In this document: positions 1 through 9,733 of the stretch, piece after piece
How positions within the stretch are numbered: the stretch's first letter is position 1
Layout: each line of letters starts with the position of its first letter
NCBI GenBank assembly: GCA_032988165.1
Contig: JANTQF010000453.1
Location: 1-24,233 of the forward strand
DNA: 24,233 nucleotides
Reading direction: 5' to 3'
Source of the DNA: Emmonsiellopsis sp. PD_33
Taxonomy: Eukaryota; Ascomycota; Eurotiomycetes; Onygenales; Ajellomycetaceae
Program-made: the position numbers and the translations under genes
Notes under the pieces: model-generated
Databases searched by the model: none
The model's input: only the letters and a program-made list of their open reading frames with translations
What the model was told of the DNA's origin: nothing

Positions 1-2
1 GG

Positions 3-71
3 CAGGTTAGTAGCAGGCAGGTAAGTACAGGTTAGTAGCAGGTTAGTAGCAGGTTAGTAGCAGGTTAGCAG
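3..71. repeat. Minisatellite, unit CAGGTTAGTAG
   Basis: An 11-base unit CAGGTTAGTAG is repeated. Clean consecutive copies start at 28, 39 and 50, with degenerate copies before and after. It may continue to the left of the window. Confidence 0.85.
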
Positions 72-109
72 GCAGATTTGAAGCTTCAAATCAAGAGAAG
101 ATAGGGGAT

Positions 110-174
110 GGGAGATGGAGAAGGGAGATGGAGAAGGGAGATGGAGAAGGGAGATGGAGAAGGGAGATGGAAGG
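110..174. repeat. Minisatellite, five copies of a 13-mer
   Basis: The unit GGGAGATGGAGAA starts at 110, 123, 136, 149 and 162. The first four copies are identical and the last has decayed at its end. The array is purine-only on the + strand apart from one T per unit. Confidence 0.95.
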
Positions 175-2263
175 AGGCTCTGCCAGGCAGGTAGGCAGTC
201 AATTCAACTACTAGGTCAAGATTCTACTTGACATTAAGATATATAGACCGTCAATTCATTCCCTACCATTTAATATATAAAACGTCTATTAAAATCTACG
301 GTTTGGTTAACGTTTTATATGATTTAACCATCAACTGACTGTTTAATTGGAAGTTGACGGTTGGTTGACGGTCAGTTAACTGTGTATCTATATAGACAGC
401 GGATCAACCGTAAATCCGGCGTTGAAAAATGCCGCTAGATTCCGGTATGGGACCGACTTTGTTTACGTAATCAGCTCCACTCCCAACCACCTCAACCTCG
501 AAATTTTCTTCCTTTCCTTCTTCTTCTTTTTCTTTTTCTCTCCCATACATATACCAGGTCTCCAACATACCCTTGTCGAGTGTATTCTTTTTTCTTGTCG
601 CAAGAAGAAGTCGTCCGTTACCTCTACAAATTTATAGCGTGAGACCGAGATCGAAAGTGCCCGTTCTAATCCCAGCTATTTTATTTGTTTTCCTTGCGGA
701 GATGGAGTTGTGGATGGGTGGGTTCGCTTTTTGGGCATACACTTTCTCTCATTTTCTCTTTCCATGATGCCGTTTGATATGCGATTGGGGAGGTGGACGG
801 CGGGGTGAGGACTCCGTGCTCGTTTGAGAGCGTCCGGCGGCAGTTATCCTGCCGTCGCTCGCTACCTTCGAGAAGAATGAATGGACTAGGGAAGAGAAAA
901 GAAAGCAAGGAATGACCATGTCCAAAAGAACGGACGTTGCGACTGCGTTGTTACTAACCAAACGGCCAGAATACATGATGCCCCAATTCAATTACCTCGA
1001 GCTTTCTCCCCGCCGAAGTGATGGATGATTTGATCGGTGAACTAACCTTTGGCCTTCGACGAACCCCAAAATCCCCAAATACGGACTAATTCTCAGCACA
1101 TACTTCGTTCACAGAGCCCAACCATTGCGTGGGCTACATCCTTTCGAACCCCGAACACGGCAAAAGTCCATGGAAATCTCAGGACAACAGCGAGGAGGGA
1201 AGGGGAAAACAATTGCGTGTAGCAAAACAAAAAAACACGGCATCATCGAAGTCTCATTCGTCTTTTTCTCAATGATGTCTCGAGGTCAATAGTCATGCCA
1301 ACAGCAATATTTTCCAATTTCGTTTCCCCAAAAAGGGAATTCGTTTTTGCTTTCTCCCTCGTGTTGCGTCTGCCCCTAGCTTTTCCATGGGGCTTGATGT
1401 GTCAATTAGAGATGGAGATACATTTCTCATGTTTTCATGTTTTTGTGGTTGGGTTTTGTTTTCTGGCTTGCTCTTGTGCAGGCATGTCCTGAAGGAGATG
1501 GATGACTTAGTGTTTTTGATAGATAAAATTTTATAATGTGTTAGCTGGGTGTTAACGATATACATTCTACATTATGTCGAAGGTGACTTACCCAGTCCCT
1601 CACTCACTCTCTCTCTCTCTCCTAAATCATATCCATCCAATTTCCTCCACTGCAAACATAAAAGCCATCAAATACCGACCCCCCCACCCCCCACCCCTCC
1701 CCCTCAGTACATACCCACCCCTTATTAAACAACACACTGTTAACACCCCCAACACACTCTACATTACCCCCCAAAAGAACCTCCAAATAACTAATAACCA
1801 GAAATCCCACAACCCCCGCCCACGCCCCCGTTAAGTGACAAGTGACATACATAGCTACCTACCTACCCCCAGCCCCCCCCGGCTGAATACCTAACTACCC
1901 AATACATCTCGAAAGCCACTGGCCCCAACTCCGGCTGAAACCTCTCCAGTTTCACCTGCCGCCCACGGCACCCGCCCATGCCTAACCATCCATAGAGTCG
2001 TATTCTCTCCGTTCTCCTAATATCGGACAAATGCAACGGTTAGGTAGGTAGTTGGTTAGCTGGCTAGCCAGTTTTGCTCTTTCTCTTTTCGAGTTGGGGC
2101 TATATACATACGTTCCATACGTACGTACGTAATCCAGATATTCCGATGAGATTGTGACACATATATAGTTATACGTTCAGCAGGCAGAGTAAGATTCTAG
2201 CTATCTGTATCCATGGGCCAGGAGGAAGGAAGATATATCAGAAACCGGGACCCAGGCCCATGC

Positions 2264-2264
<1 letters not shown>

Positions 2265-2295
<31 letters not shown>

Positions 2296-2309
2296 TTCTT
2301 TTCTTTTCT
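2265..2309. repeat. TTTC/TTTTC microsatellite
   Basis: A run of TTTC units passes into TTTTC units. It is a pure pyrimidine tract on the + strand with no coding role. Confidence 0.95.
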
Positions 2310-2853
2310 GCTGCTAGAAATTAAATACATCCGTTTCATTCAAATTCATTCCATTCCAGCCCAGTCAGAAACAATAGGGAGATTTCAACATACATAAATA
2401 ACTGCAGACGGACATAGTTAAAAGAAAATATTCAATGAGGAAAAGAAAAAGTGTGGGGTGAAATGGGAATATACATGGTGGTTAGGTATATGTGATAACT
2501 GAACAGATGGAAAGATGGAAAGATGGAAAGAGAAAATGAAACCGAAAATGAAAATGAAATAAGGAATTTGGCATGTATATATCATATCGGATGGGATCTA
2601 TTACAAGAATTCGCACCGGGGGAGGGGAAGATAGGATGGGCGGGGAGGGGGCGTGCCGTGGTCAGAGTGTAGGCTCTTCCCCAATGCCTTTGTTTCCCAT
2701 CTCTTTATCATAACATCTTATCTGATTCAACAGAAGAAAGATCAAGTAGAGAGAAAGGCAGCGGCTATCCCATTTCGCTTCCTGCTCTCATTGTATAAAG
2801 AGTTGCCCATTCTTCATACTAAGGAAGCAGGGTATCAATCTCTGCTAAAAAGC

Positions 2854-3965
2854 CTAGTAGTATAGAGGCTTCAGAGGCAGTGGAGCACGCTTGGCGACAG
2901 ATGACATGGGGATAGTTCCTAGAGTAGATAAATTAGTCAATCACAGTCATCCCAGCAGGGGAAAGTTAGGCAAACGTACCAGGCATTCCGCCAGCGGCAT
3001 TCAATCCCGCTCCGGCAGGCCATGCTCCCATCCCACACAGGCAAGAGCACTGGCAAGCGTCTCCGGAGCCCATCTGTCCCTCTCCCTGCGCGAGGGTTGC
3101 CTGTGGTGTGGCAGCCGCAACAGTGGGCGAGGCAACAGATGCGGCCGGAGGAGTAGCGGCAGCCCCAGTTCCGGCGGGAGCTGCTGCTTCGGCACCAGCC
3201 TTGGCGAGTTCTACGAACTTTGCCTGTGACTTCTCTGCGCTCGGGTTGATGCTGAAGACCATACCCGCTTCACAGTGCTTGCCTTGTGCGCAGTACATCC
3301 ATACGGGCTCGGTGGTCGTCACTTGGAACTCCATGGTGGGCGCGGGGCTGACGGTGTTGTTTGGGTTCGCCATGAAGCCCGAGTCGACGCCCATGGCCAT
3401 CTTTGCGCATGGCGCGGCAAATGTCGACTGTGTGGCCGTGTGGTTCTGGGACATGAAGGTGAAGATGACGGTGTCGCCCACTGCGGCGTTGAGGGTTTCT
3501 GGGACGAAGACGAGACCGGCCTCACCACCAACGGTAACCTGGGTCGGGGGTTAATGATGCTGATTTCGTTTGGTTGGAGGAACGCGCGGTATGACTTACA
3601 TGGTGCTGCATTCCCATTGCCATGGGAGGCTCGTTCCACTTTTGTGCCGCCGCACCACCGCCAGCGTTGGTTGTGATAATGGTAACGCTCACACTCGAGC
3701 CATGCACTGCAGCTTGAACTCCTCCTCCTCCGTGTCCCTTGGCAGCTTGTTGAGCAGCATGGCCATTGCCCTGGCCGAGTCCAAGGGCGTTGCCCTGTCC
3801 ATGACCGTTGCCCACACCTAGGACATCAGCGCCATTGCCGCCAGAACCCAAAGCAAATGGGAGGGTGTTTGCTGCTTTCTCTCCACCTCCAGCCCCCCCT
3901 CCAGCCATATGGTTGCTTGCTGTCGCTGCTGCGATGAGCGAAGCCCAAGCGAATAATCTTGCCAT
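2854..3965 (-). CDS. Secreted cupredoxin (plastocyanin-like) domain protein
   Basis: Three exons, 329 aa: 3600-3965, 2980-3538 and 2854-2918. Introns 3539-3599 (GTAAGT donor, CAG acceptor) and 2919-2979 (GTACGT donor, TAG acceptor) are both 61 bp and keep the frame. A signal peptide (MARLFAWASLIAAATA) leads into a Gly/Asn/His-rich stretch at about 20-90, then a cupredoxin fold at about 90-220. Visible candidate copper ligands are His155 (QNHTATQ), Cys205, His210 and Met215 (the WMYCAQGKHCEAGM block). The tail is Ala/Pro-rich with a CQCSC cluster. This matches the fungal family often annotated 'extracellular serine-rich protein'; its substrate and role are not established. Without the second intron the frame would stop at 2966 after GTFA, so the C-terminus is less certain than the core. 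I see no GPI signal. Start: the Met that opens the signal peptide, with a CAACAATGG context. Confidence 0.85.
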
Positions 3966-4685
3966 TGTTGAAAAGATGTTGTACTTTCTTTCTTTCTTTT
4001 TCCCGTGTCCGTCAAGGAACCAAAGGGTCAAATTCACGAGTATTAAGACGTCAAGCCTGATACAAAATATATGCGTCAAAGAGTGATATTGGACGAGGTC
4101 CTGCTCGTAGATGGGCGAAGAGAATGCGTAAAAGATAGAAGGGAACGGACGAGAGTTGACTTGGCTCGCGGAAGAAGAGAAAAGAAGACAAGAAAAGACA
4201 GAGAAACAGGACGACACGAAGATAAAGACGCTTAACTGCTGGAAGAGAGAAAATAAAAGGGAAGAGGAACGTAAAAGTAGCAGAGCTCCAGGGGGGCGAG
4301 AGGTCATAGTTAAATTCTCGCATGAATATGGCCATGCGCGGCGGCAGCTGAAATTTGACATCAAGGAGCTCCGACGTCAAACAATCAAGACATCTCTTTT
4401 TGGTAGTCTGATGAGCCATCTTGTCCTGTTTGGGGCAAATGGTGAAGCCAAAGCGTCGAGGTCTGACGGTGGTGAAGTTCGAGCTGTGTCGAATCGTGTC
4501 TCACACCATGGCCTCCGCGTTTCGGGTGCATATTTAGCCAAGCATCAGACCAGCCGGGCTCAGAAAATGTCATGGCTTCATATATTTTCCGCAGGTCTAA
4601 ATGTCGAGATGTCGATTCTCTTTGTAACTAAAGGGTTTGGCGCAGGATCTGGTTGGTGGTGGCTGTTCCAGAAGTTGAGTTGATG
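3966..4685. promoter_or_regulatory. Upstream region of the cupredoxin gene
   Basis: About 720 bases between the cupredoxin start and the transposon. No supported gene. It carries two GACGTCA motifs (4047-4053 and 4373-4379), the core of a CRE/ATF-type bZIP site, in the same orientation. On the minus strand the 5' leader just before the ATG is AAAG-rich. A TATATTTT-like sequence lies near 4063-4071. Assignment as promoter is by position and motif only. Confidence 0.5.
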
Positions 4686-4687
4686 TA

Positions 4688-4825
4688 TTGTGCCTTGCAA
4701 AAACCATGCAAAAGTCACATGATTCAGCCCTTGGTGGAAACACACACTAAAAAAATGCATGTCATTCCTACCTAGCATAGAAAATAGAGATGAAAAAAAT
4801 AAATAAACCTTTCTACCCACCAAAA
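4688..4825 (+). repeat. Left terminal inverted repeat of the transposon
   Basis: Pairs with the reverse complement of 8040-8176. The outer 35 bases are nearly perfect; the match fades after the CTACCCACC block at about 4813-4821. Confidence 0.9.
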
Positions 4826-4882
4826 CATGCATTTTTAATTCTATTTTTTGCATGTAATTACTCTATATCCACCTCTTTTTAA

Positions 4883-5152
4883 GATGACTACCTCTATGAA
4901 CTGTTCTCATCATTTAAATGGCTAAAAACCCCATTAAATGCATACTTACAGCAGTATAAAGATCACTCTAAATGTAGTGGCTGCTGTGAAGGAGATTCTA
5001 CAGAATGTAATAGCTATAAAGATCATTAAAAAGACTATAAAAAGAAAGCCTGCTTCAAGAAGAAAGAAGACTATGCTATAGGCAGTTTAGATTACTCTTA
5101 TATTATTATAGATTTAAATCCTCAATCTAAAGGCTATTATCATAATGAACAC
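4883..5152 (+). pseudogene. Possible coding remnant inside the transposon
   Basis: Ninety codons in one frame carry a single stop (TAA in ...DH*KD...), far fewer than expected in DNA this AT-rich. The reading has balanced composition with a cluster CSGCC followed by C, which could be a metal-binding knot, then a Lys-rich stretch. It ends in three stops within nine bases (TGA TGA TAA), readable as decayed CGA/CAA codons. I do not recognise the protein. It may be the N-terminal part of the lost element protein. Confidence 0.35.
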
Positions 5153-8039
5153 TGATGATAAAGTCTTTTTCTCATATAAATTTAAATTATTTTTATTAGA
5201 GCTATCTTCTAAGCTATTCTCTAAGCTATCCTCTAAGTAAGAACTGTCACTGCAGGCATTATTATTATTAGAGAATTAAGTATTATTTGAGGATTCATCT
5301 TCATTAGATTTAGAGCTAGAGTTAGAGACTCAGATTATAATATATACCTATCATAATGAGATTAGTTAAATACTGGGTGATGATAAGAGACTAATCTCAT
5401 TCAGTCTCTTTAAATATATTAAGTTTGAAGGCTAGAAGATCTTCCTATTTAGCATCTTTATAACTATTATTATGAATAATATAGTGTTAATTGCCTGCAT
5501 TGAGATTGAAGCTCATAAGATAATAAAGAAATGAAATATAAAGAATTTAAAGAAGAAGGCTAGATTTAACTATATAATTATAATTTACTTTAATGAAAAA
5601 TAGAATATAAATAACATGTTTATTTTTAATATCTAGTATAACTATCATTAAATTTGCCTGCTACTAGAGTAATATTAATATAACAGTAAGAAGTGATTTA
5701 AAGTTTAACTAGTAATATTTTTCAGAACTGAAATTATAAATGCTAAGGCTGTAGCTGCTGCAGCTACAGCTATAGATATAGAAGCTATATAGTTAGCTAA
5801 GCTAACATCTAAAAAATGCATAAAAAATGTTAAAAATGAACTAGAATTTTCTATACAGCTAGTAAAATTACCTTACATTGCAGAAGCAAATAATAATGAG
5901 AATATTACAAAGAAATCTATCTATATTATATCTATCATTAAATAATATATTAAATTGAAGACTAAATGCAATAAAGAGGATGAGCTTGATTGATTAAGCA
6001 GGAAATTAAAGAAGTAATAATAATATTAATATTCAAATTATAGGAATTATAATAGAAGAGTCTACTGAATCTCACTGAATGATTTTTATATTTCTATAAT
6101 TATCAGTGAGATTAATAGCTAGATATTTAATATAATAAAGGATAAGGTTATATTGCAGGTTCTAAGCAGCAGATTAATCAAAAGACTCCTTAGATAGAAT
6201 TTAAAATATTTAAAAAAGATGATGGAAGCTGAGGCTGCATCTGAGGCTTTAAATCAATCTATATAGTTTAATCTACTAACTATTATATTTCCTTTAAGTG
6301 CTCCTATAGTGCCTGCAGTGCAAAATAAAATGAGTAATTTGATGAATATAATGATGATGAGATATTTAATGAAGATAATAAGTAAAAAACCTTCTTATTT
6401 CCTATATTTATTATATTCTTTACTGAATCTATTCAATCTAATATTTAATCTATTTATTAATATACCAGCTACATTGAATCTATCATATTCATTAAATCCA
6501 ATAAATTCTATGAAATCATTAAATAATCAAATGATTTTAGTAGATTTATCCTTCAAATTATCATTAATCTCCTTTTTCTCTCTTCTCTCTAAATCTGAGC
6601 TTTCATCATGTAGTAGTCCTCTACTAATACTAGGTTCCCTAGCTGACTGAATCTAAGATGAATATTTTAACTAGCTTATTACTAAATACCCAATACATAC
6701 AGACTCTATTAGAGATATAAAAAATATATTTAAATAAGAGGTCTTTAAGTTGGATATGATCTACAAACTACCTAAGAAGGAATTATATAAGTTTAATATA
6801 TTATAAGATATTTTCTATATAATTTGAAATAGATTAAAAGATTCTATATGGCTTCAACATCTCAGAGAGTTCAAATATGAAATCTATAGTAGGAGTATAG
6901 CTAGTTCTAGACCTACTATAGAGGATTTAATACTTTAAAGTGATAAGGAAGATTTACAGTTTCTTAATACTAAGATATAGTTAATTAATAAGAATGTAGA
7001 TTCTCTTAATTATATATAGTAAAATAGCCTTCTAACTATTAATATAAGCTGATTGAAAATATCTTCTTGCATTGAAATCTCCTATAAAATTTCTCATAGT
7101 ATAGTGTAAAAACTTTTCAAAATCTTCACTGAACTACCCATTAATCAGAGCTCTATACCTCTATATTCAGACCTTCAATGTGTGAAAAGACTTCTTAATT
7201 AGATTATAATTTAATGAATATGAAGGTAAAAATAACAGATCAACCTCTATCTCTATATATAAGATTTTAAGCTTTTGAGAATGATGCATATTATAATTAT
7301 TCATCACTATAATATGATATCCTTACTAGTAGTTAGATAGGATGTGAAGCTATATAAATTTATTAAATCTCTTGATGTTATATAAGCTATGAAAGATATC
7401 ATAAGCCTTATATTCATTAATAATTATAGTAAATAAGATAAACTATCTACTTAACCTCTTATAGAAAGTTCTAATCTAATATGAAAAGTCTCTTACTAAT
7501 TATTTATATCTTTAATTAGCTATATATTTATTTATAGTACTTTTATTAAGAAAGATGAACTATTTAAATTTATATTAAGATATCTATATGAGCTATATCT
7601 AATAAAGCTTAGAATCTTATTGAGTAATAATATATTTAATTTTTTTATTTGTTATATTCAGCTTCTTCAGTACTCTGAATACTGATGAGACTTTAAGAGT
7701 TATATTAAATTTATTCTTTATAAACTTAATAATTTTATTTAAATATACTATTAAATACTTAATAAAGAAGTTCTTTAATCCTCAGAGCACATTCTGAATT
7801 ATCTTTAATAATCTTCCTTGAATTGCTCTATATCCTCTGGGTGTTTCAAAAACATACTAGTTCCATTAAATTTGATATACAGTTACTAGATAGACTGACT
7901 ATATATAGATGATTAAAGCTGGTGAGTTCCTGGCCTCCAACAGCTATATAATCTGATTAATGGTTGATTTGTCAAGGGGGGTAGACATTCTAATGGAATC
8001 TGGTAGATTTAACATGAAAATCAGGATTAAATGGTGTTT

Positions 8040-8176
8040 TTTGGGTGGGTAGGAGGTGTTGTTGATTTTTTTGTCTCTATTTTCTATGCTGAGTGGGAAT
8101 GACACACATTTTTTTAGTGTGTGTTTCTGTCAAGGGCTGAATCATGCAACTTTTGCATGGTTTTTGCAAGGCACAA
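8040..8176 (-). repeat. Right terminal inverted repeat of the transposon
   Basis: Reverse complement of the left repeat. It ends in GGCACAA followed by TA. The inner limit is near GGTGGGTAGG at 8045-8054. Confidence 0.9.
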
Positions 8177-8178
8177 TA

Positions 8179-8820
8179 TCTGGAGAGGAGGGGTGGAGTG
8201 GGAGAAAAAGCACTAAATGGACAGGAATGAGAAAACATTTGTTCAACCTCAGCCACAACGCTCGCGAAGGGAAAGGACATATTAAAAACTTGGGTGTATG
8301 GCGGGTAACTGGCTGATATCCATTGTCTACTATTGTTATACAATTTGCAAGCCCGCCAAACGCAGCAGCTAAAGTAGGATTTGAGCACGAAGCACAAAGG
8401 TATTGCTGGGACAATTTAATCCTATCAGCTACCATCCCTGTGCTTGCCCGAGAGAATTACATTATGATGCCTTCCCTAGCCTCTCAATCTCACACTGCGC
8501 GGGCCAGACTCGATTGTTCCCAGCCCCCAAATGCGGATAGATCTGTTCCTATTCAACCCTGGACGAAACCCGCGGAGCATTTCTCTCGCCCCAAAAAGGT
8601 CAAATAGCGGCCCTAGCACTCTCAAGCATTCCGCTTCAGGTAATGTCCACATCGGACGCGGTGGGGTGGATTTCCCTTTCTGGGACCCGTCACGCTTGAG
8701 CTGGAACCGTTCCTGTATCAGGTCTCGAACACTGGAACACCAAACCCGGGTTGAATCACAATGCCACGCTTGGTCCACGTTCTTCCCGCCGACACGCGAG
8801 CAATAAAACTAAAAATAAAT
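8179..8820. other. Intergenic stretch, no gene seen
   Basis: CpG returns at 8259 and base composition goes back to normal. Short open frames run on both strands but none resembles a protein family or continues through splice sites. Its right end is presumably the 3' UTR of the SMN gene. Confidence 0.55.
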
Positions 8821-9528
8821 TCATGAGCTCTCATTTGCCCGCTGCTGGCCTTCGTGGAGGCCGGTGTAGTACCCGGCAAAGTACCAGGCCATCATGAGGT
8901 TTTTCAACCCTTCGTCGGAACCTATTTCAAATCAGTTCAAAGCTCAGCCACACGGTTTCGTTCGACATTGCGTAGACGGGGTTTTGCGAACTTACCAGAA
9001 GATGCATCCCCTCCTTGGTGGACCATGTGTGGCATGTTGGCAAACCCTCCGGTGGGATGAGTTGCTCCGGTTTCTGCTTTGGCGCTGGCAGCGTCCCCAT
9101 GAAGAGAGGGCCCTGCCGGCTGCTTCTAGACAGAATAAAGATATCAGCATACATTTTTTAACATACAAGAATAGGCATTCAAGCATACCTCCGCGTCAGC
9201 CATGTCCTGCTCTACATCCTCATTAGCCTCAAGCTCAGGCTGGGCGGCGTCTGGCTGCTCGTCGGTCACCTCGCCAGCGGCTTCTGCAGCAAGGGCCCTG
9301 GCCTCCTCTTCGCGCAGCACATCGTCCACATTCTCGCCCCTCGCTTGGATGCTGTGGTAGAGCTTTGAAACAGACAGCGTTAGAGAGCATCACATCACGT
9401 CACGTGCAGGGGTTTGCACATACATTGTATTCCTCCACTGCTTCATCCCAGGACTGGATGAGGGCCGAATCGTCCCAGATCTCCTCCTGGCTCAGCGGCT
9501 TCTTCTTGGTCCGTTTCCGTTTGCCCAT
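8821..9528 (-). CDS. smn1: Fungal survival motor neuron protein (Smn1-like)
   Basis: Four exons, 169 aa: 9424-9528, 9189-9362, 8996-9125, 8821-8921. Introns of 61, 63 and 74 bp have GTATGT, GTATGC and GTAAGT donors. Two hallmarks of SMN are present. At residues 17-34 is the Gemin2-binding helix (IWDDSALIQSWDEAVEEY). At 142-163 is the C-terminal YG box (LKNLMMAWYFAGYYTGLHEG), through which SMN oligomerises. The middle is Glu/Ala-rich, and no Tudor domain is present, as in fission yeast Smn1. The N-terminus (MGKRKRTKKK) is strongly basic. In known systems SMN with Gemin2 loads Sm rings on spliceosomal snRNAs. The start is the first Met of exon 1, 205 bp from the start of the divergent Nop15 gene. 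The YG box sits in the last exon and is in frame only with these splice sites, which supports the model. Confidence 0.93.
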
Positions 9529-9733
9529 TGCGCAAGGCTGTGTATGTGGCGGGGATACAGACAATGAAAGCTGGAATGTCGATGAGGTTCAAGTTGATAT
9601 TGATGGAATTTGGCGCTAAACTGACTGCGGAGCCCAAAGTCTTGGCATCAACCCAGCCAAATCTCCAGGAAAAAAAATATTTCCATCCACCGACAATCAC
9701 GAATTCCACCACCAACTCTCCACACAGCTCACA
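9529..9733. promoter_or_regulatory. Shared promoter of smn1 and nop15
   Basis: 205 bp between two divergent start codons. It holds an A-tract (about 9671-9678) and a CA/CT-rich leader next to the Nop15 ATG. No clear TATA box. Both genes must be driven from this short segment. Confidence 0.7.

Larger units (their letters stand above)
1..2853. other. Gene-poor region with simple repeats
   Basis: No credible coding gene was found on either strand. The open frames here are short, biased by C-rich, CT-rich or GA-rich DNA, and none shows a recognisable domain or a believable exon chain. The stretch holds minisatellites near the left end, an AT-rich patch at about 230-400, a C-rich block at about 1675-1900, a TTTC microsatellite near 2265-2309 and GATGGAAA repeats near 2510-2535. 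The right part, about 2600-2853, is probably the 3' UTR of the cupredoxin gene that ends at 2854. Confidence 0.6.
4688..8176. mobile_element. Degenerate DNA transposon with long inverted repeats
   Basis: The terminal inverted repeats (about 4688-4825 and 8040-8176) start TTGTGCCTTGCAAAAACC on each end. The first ~104 positions differ at only ten places, all transitions. Each end is bounded by TA (4686-4687 and 8177-8178), as expected for a Tc1/mariner-like TA target duplication, although the symmetry of the ends means a longer inverted repeat without duplication cannot be excluded. The interior is about three-quarters A+T, holds no CpG and is full of stop codons, so no transposase can be expressed. 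Weak coding remnants read on the + strand (about 4883-5152, and a second frame over about 5730-5990 and 6710-7200), but I could not assign a superfamily from them. The decay looks like RIP or CpG-methylation mutation. Length is about 3.49 kb. Confidence 0.85.

Noticed and set aside
1574..1852. Frames in the C-rich block on both strands
   Set aside because: They are products of simple C-rich sequence (Pro/Asn/His on one strand, Gly/Val on the other).
2891..3554. Long + strand open frames opposite the cupredoxin gene
   Set aside because: They are antisense shadows of a GC-rich Ala/Gly coding exon; the minus strand has signal peptide, splice sites and a cupredoxin fold.
4156..4683. 175-codon + strand frame upstream of the cupredoxin gene
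   Set aside because: Composition is erratic, no domain is visible, and it overlaps the likely promoter of the minus-strand gene and runs into the transposon.
6309..6650. 113-codon open frame inside the transposon
   Set aside because: It starts at GTG rather than ATG, is almost only Leu, Asn, Ile and Ser, and sits in AT-rich decayed DNA; at most a fragment of the dead element.
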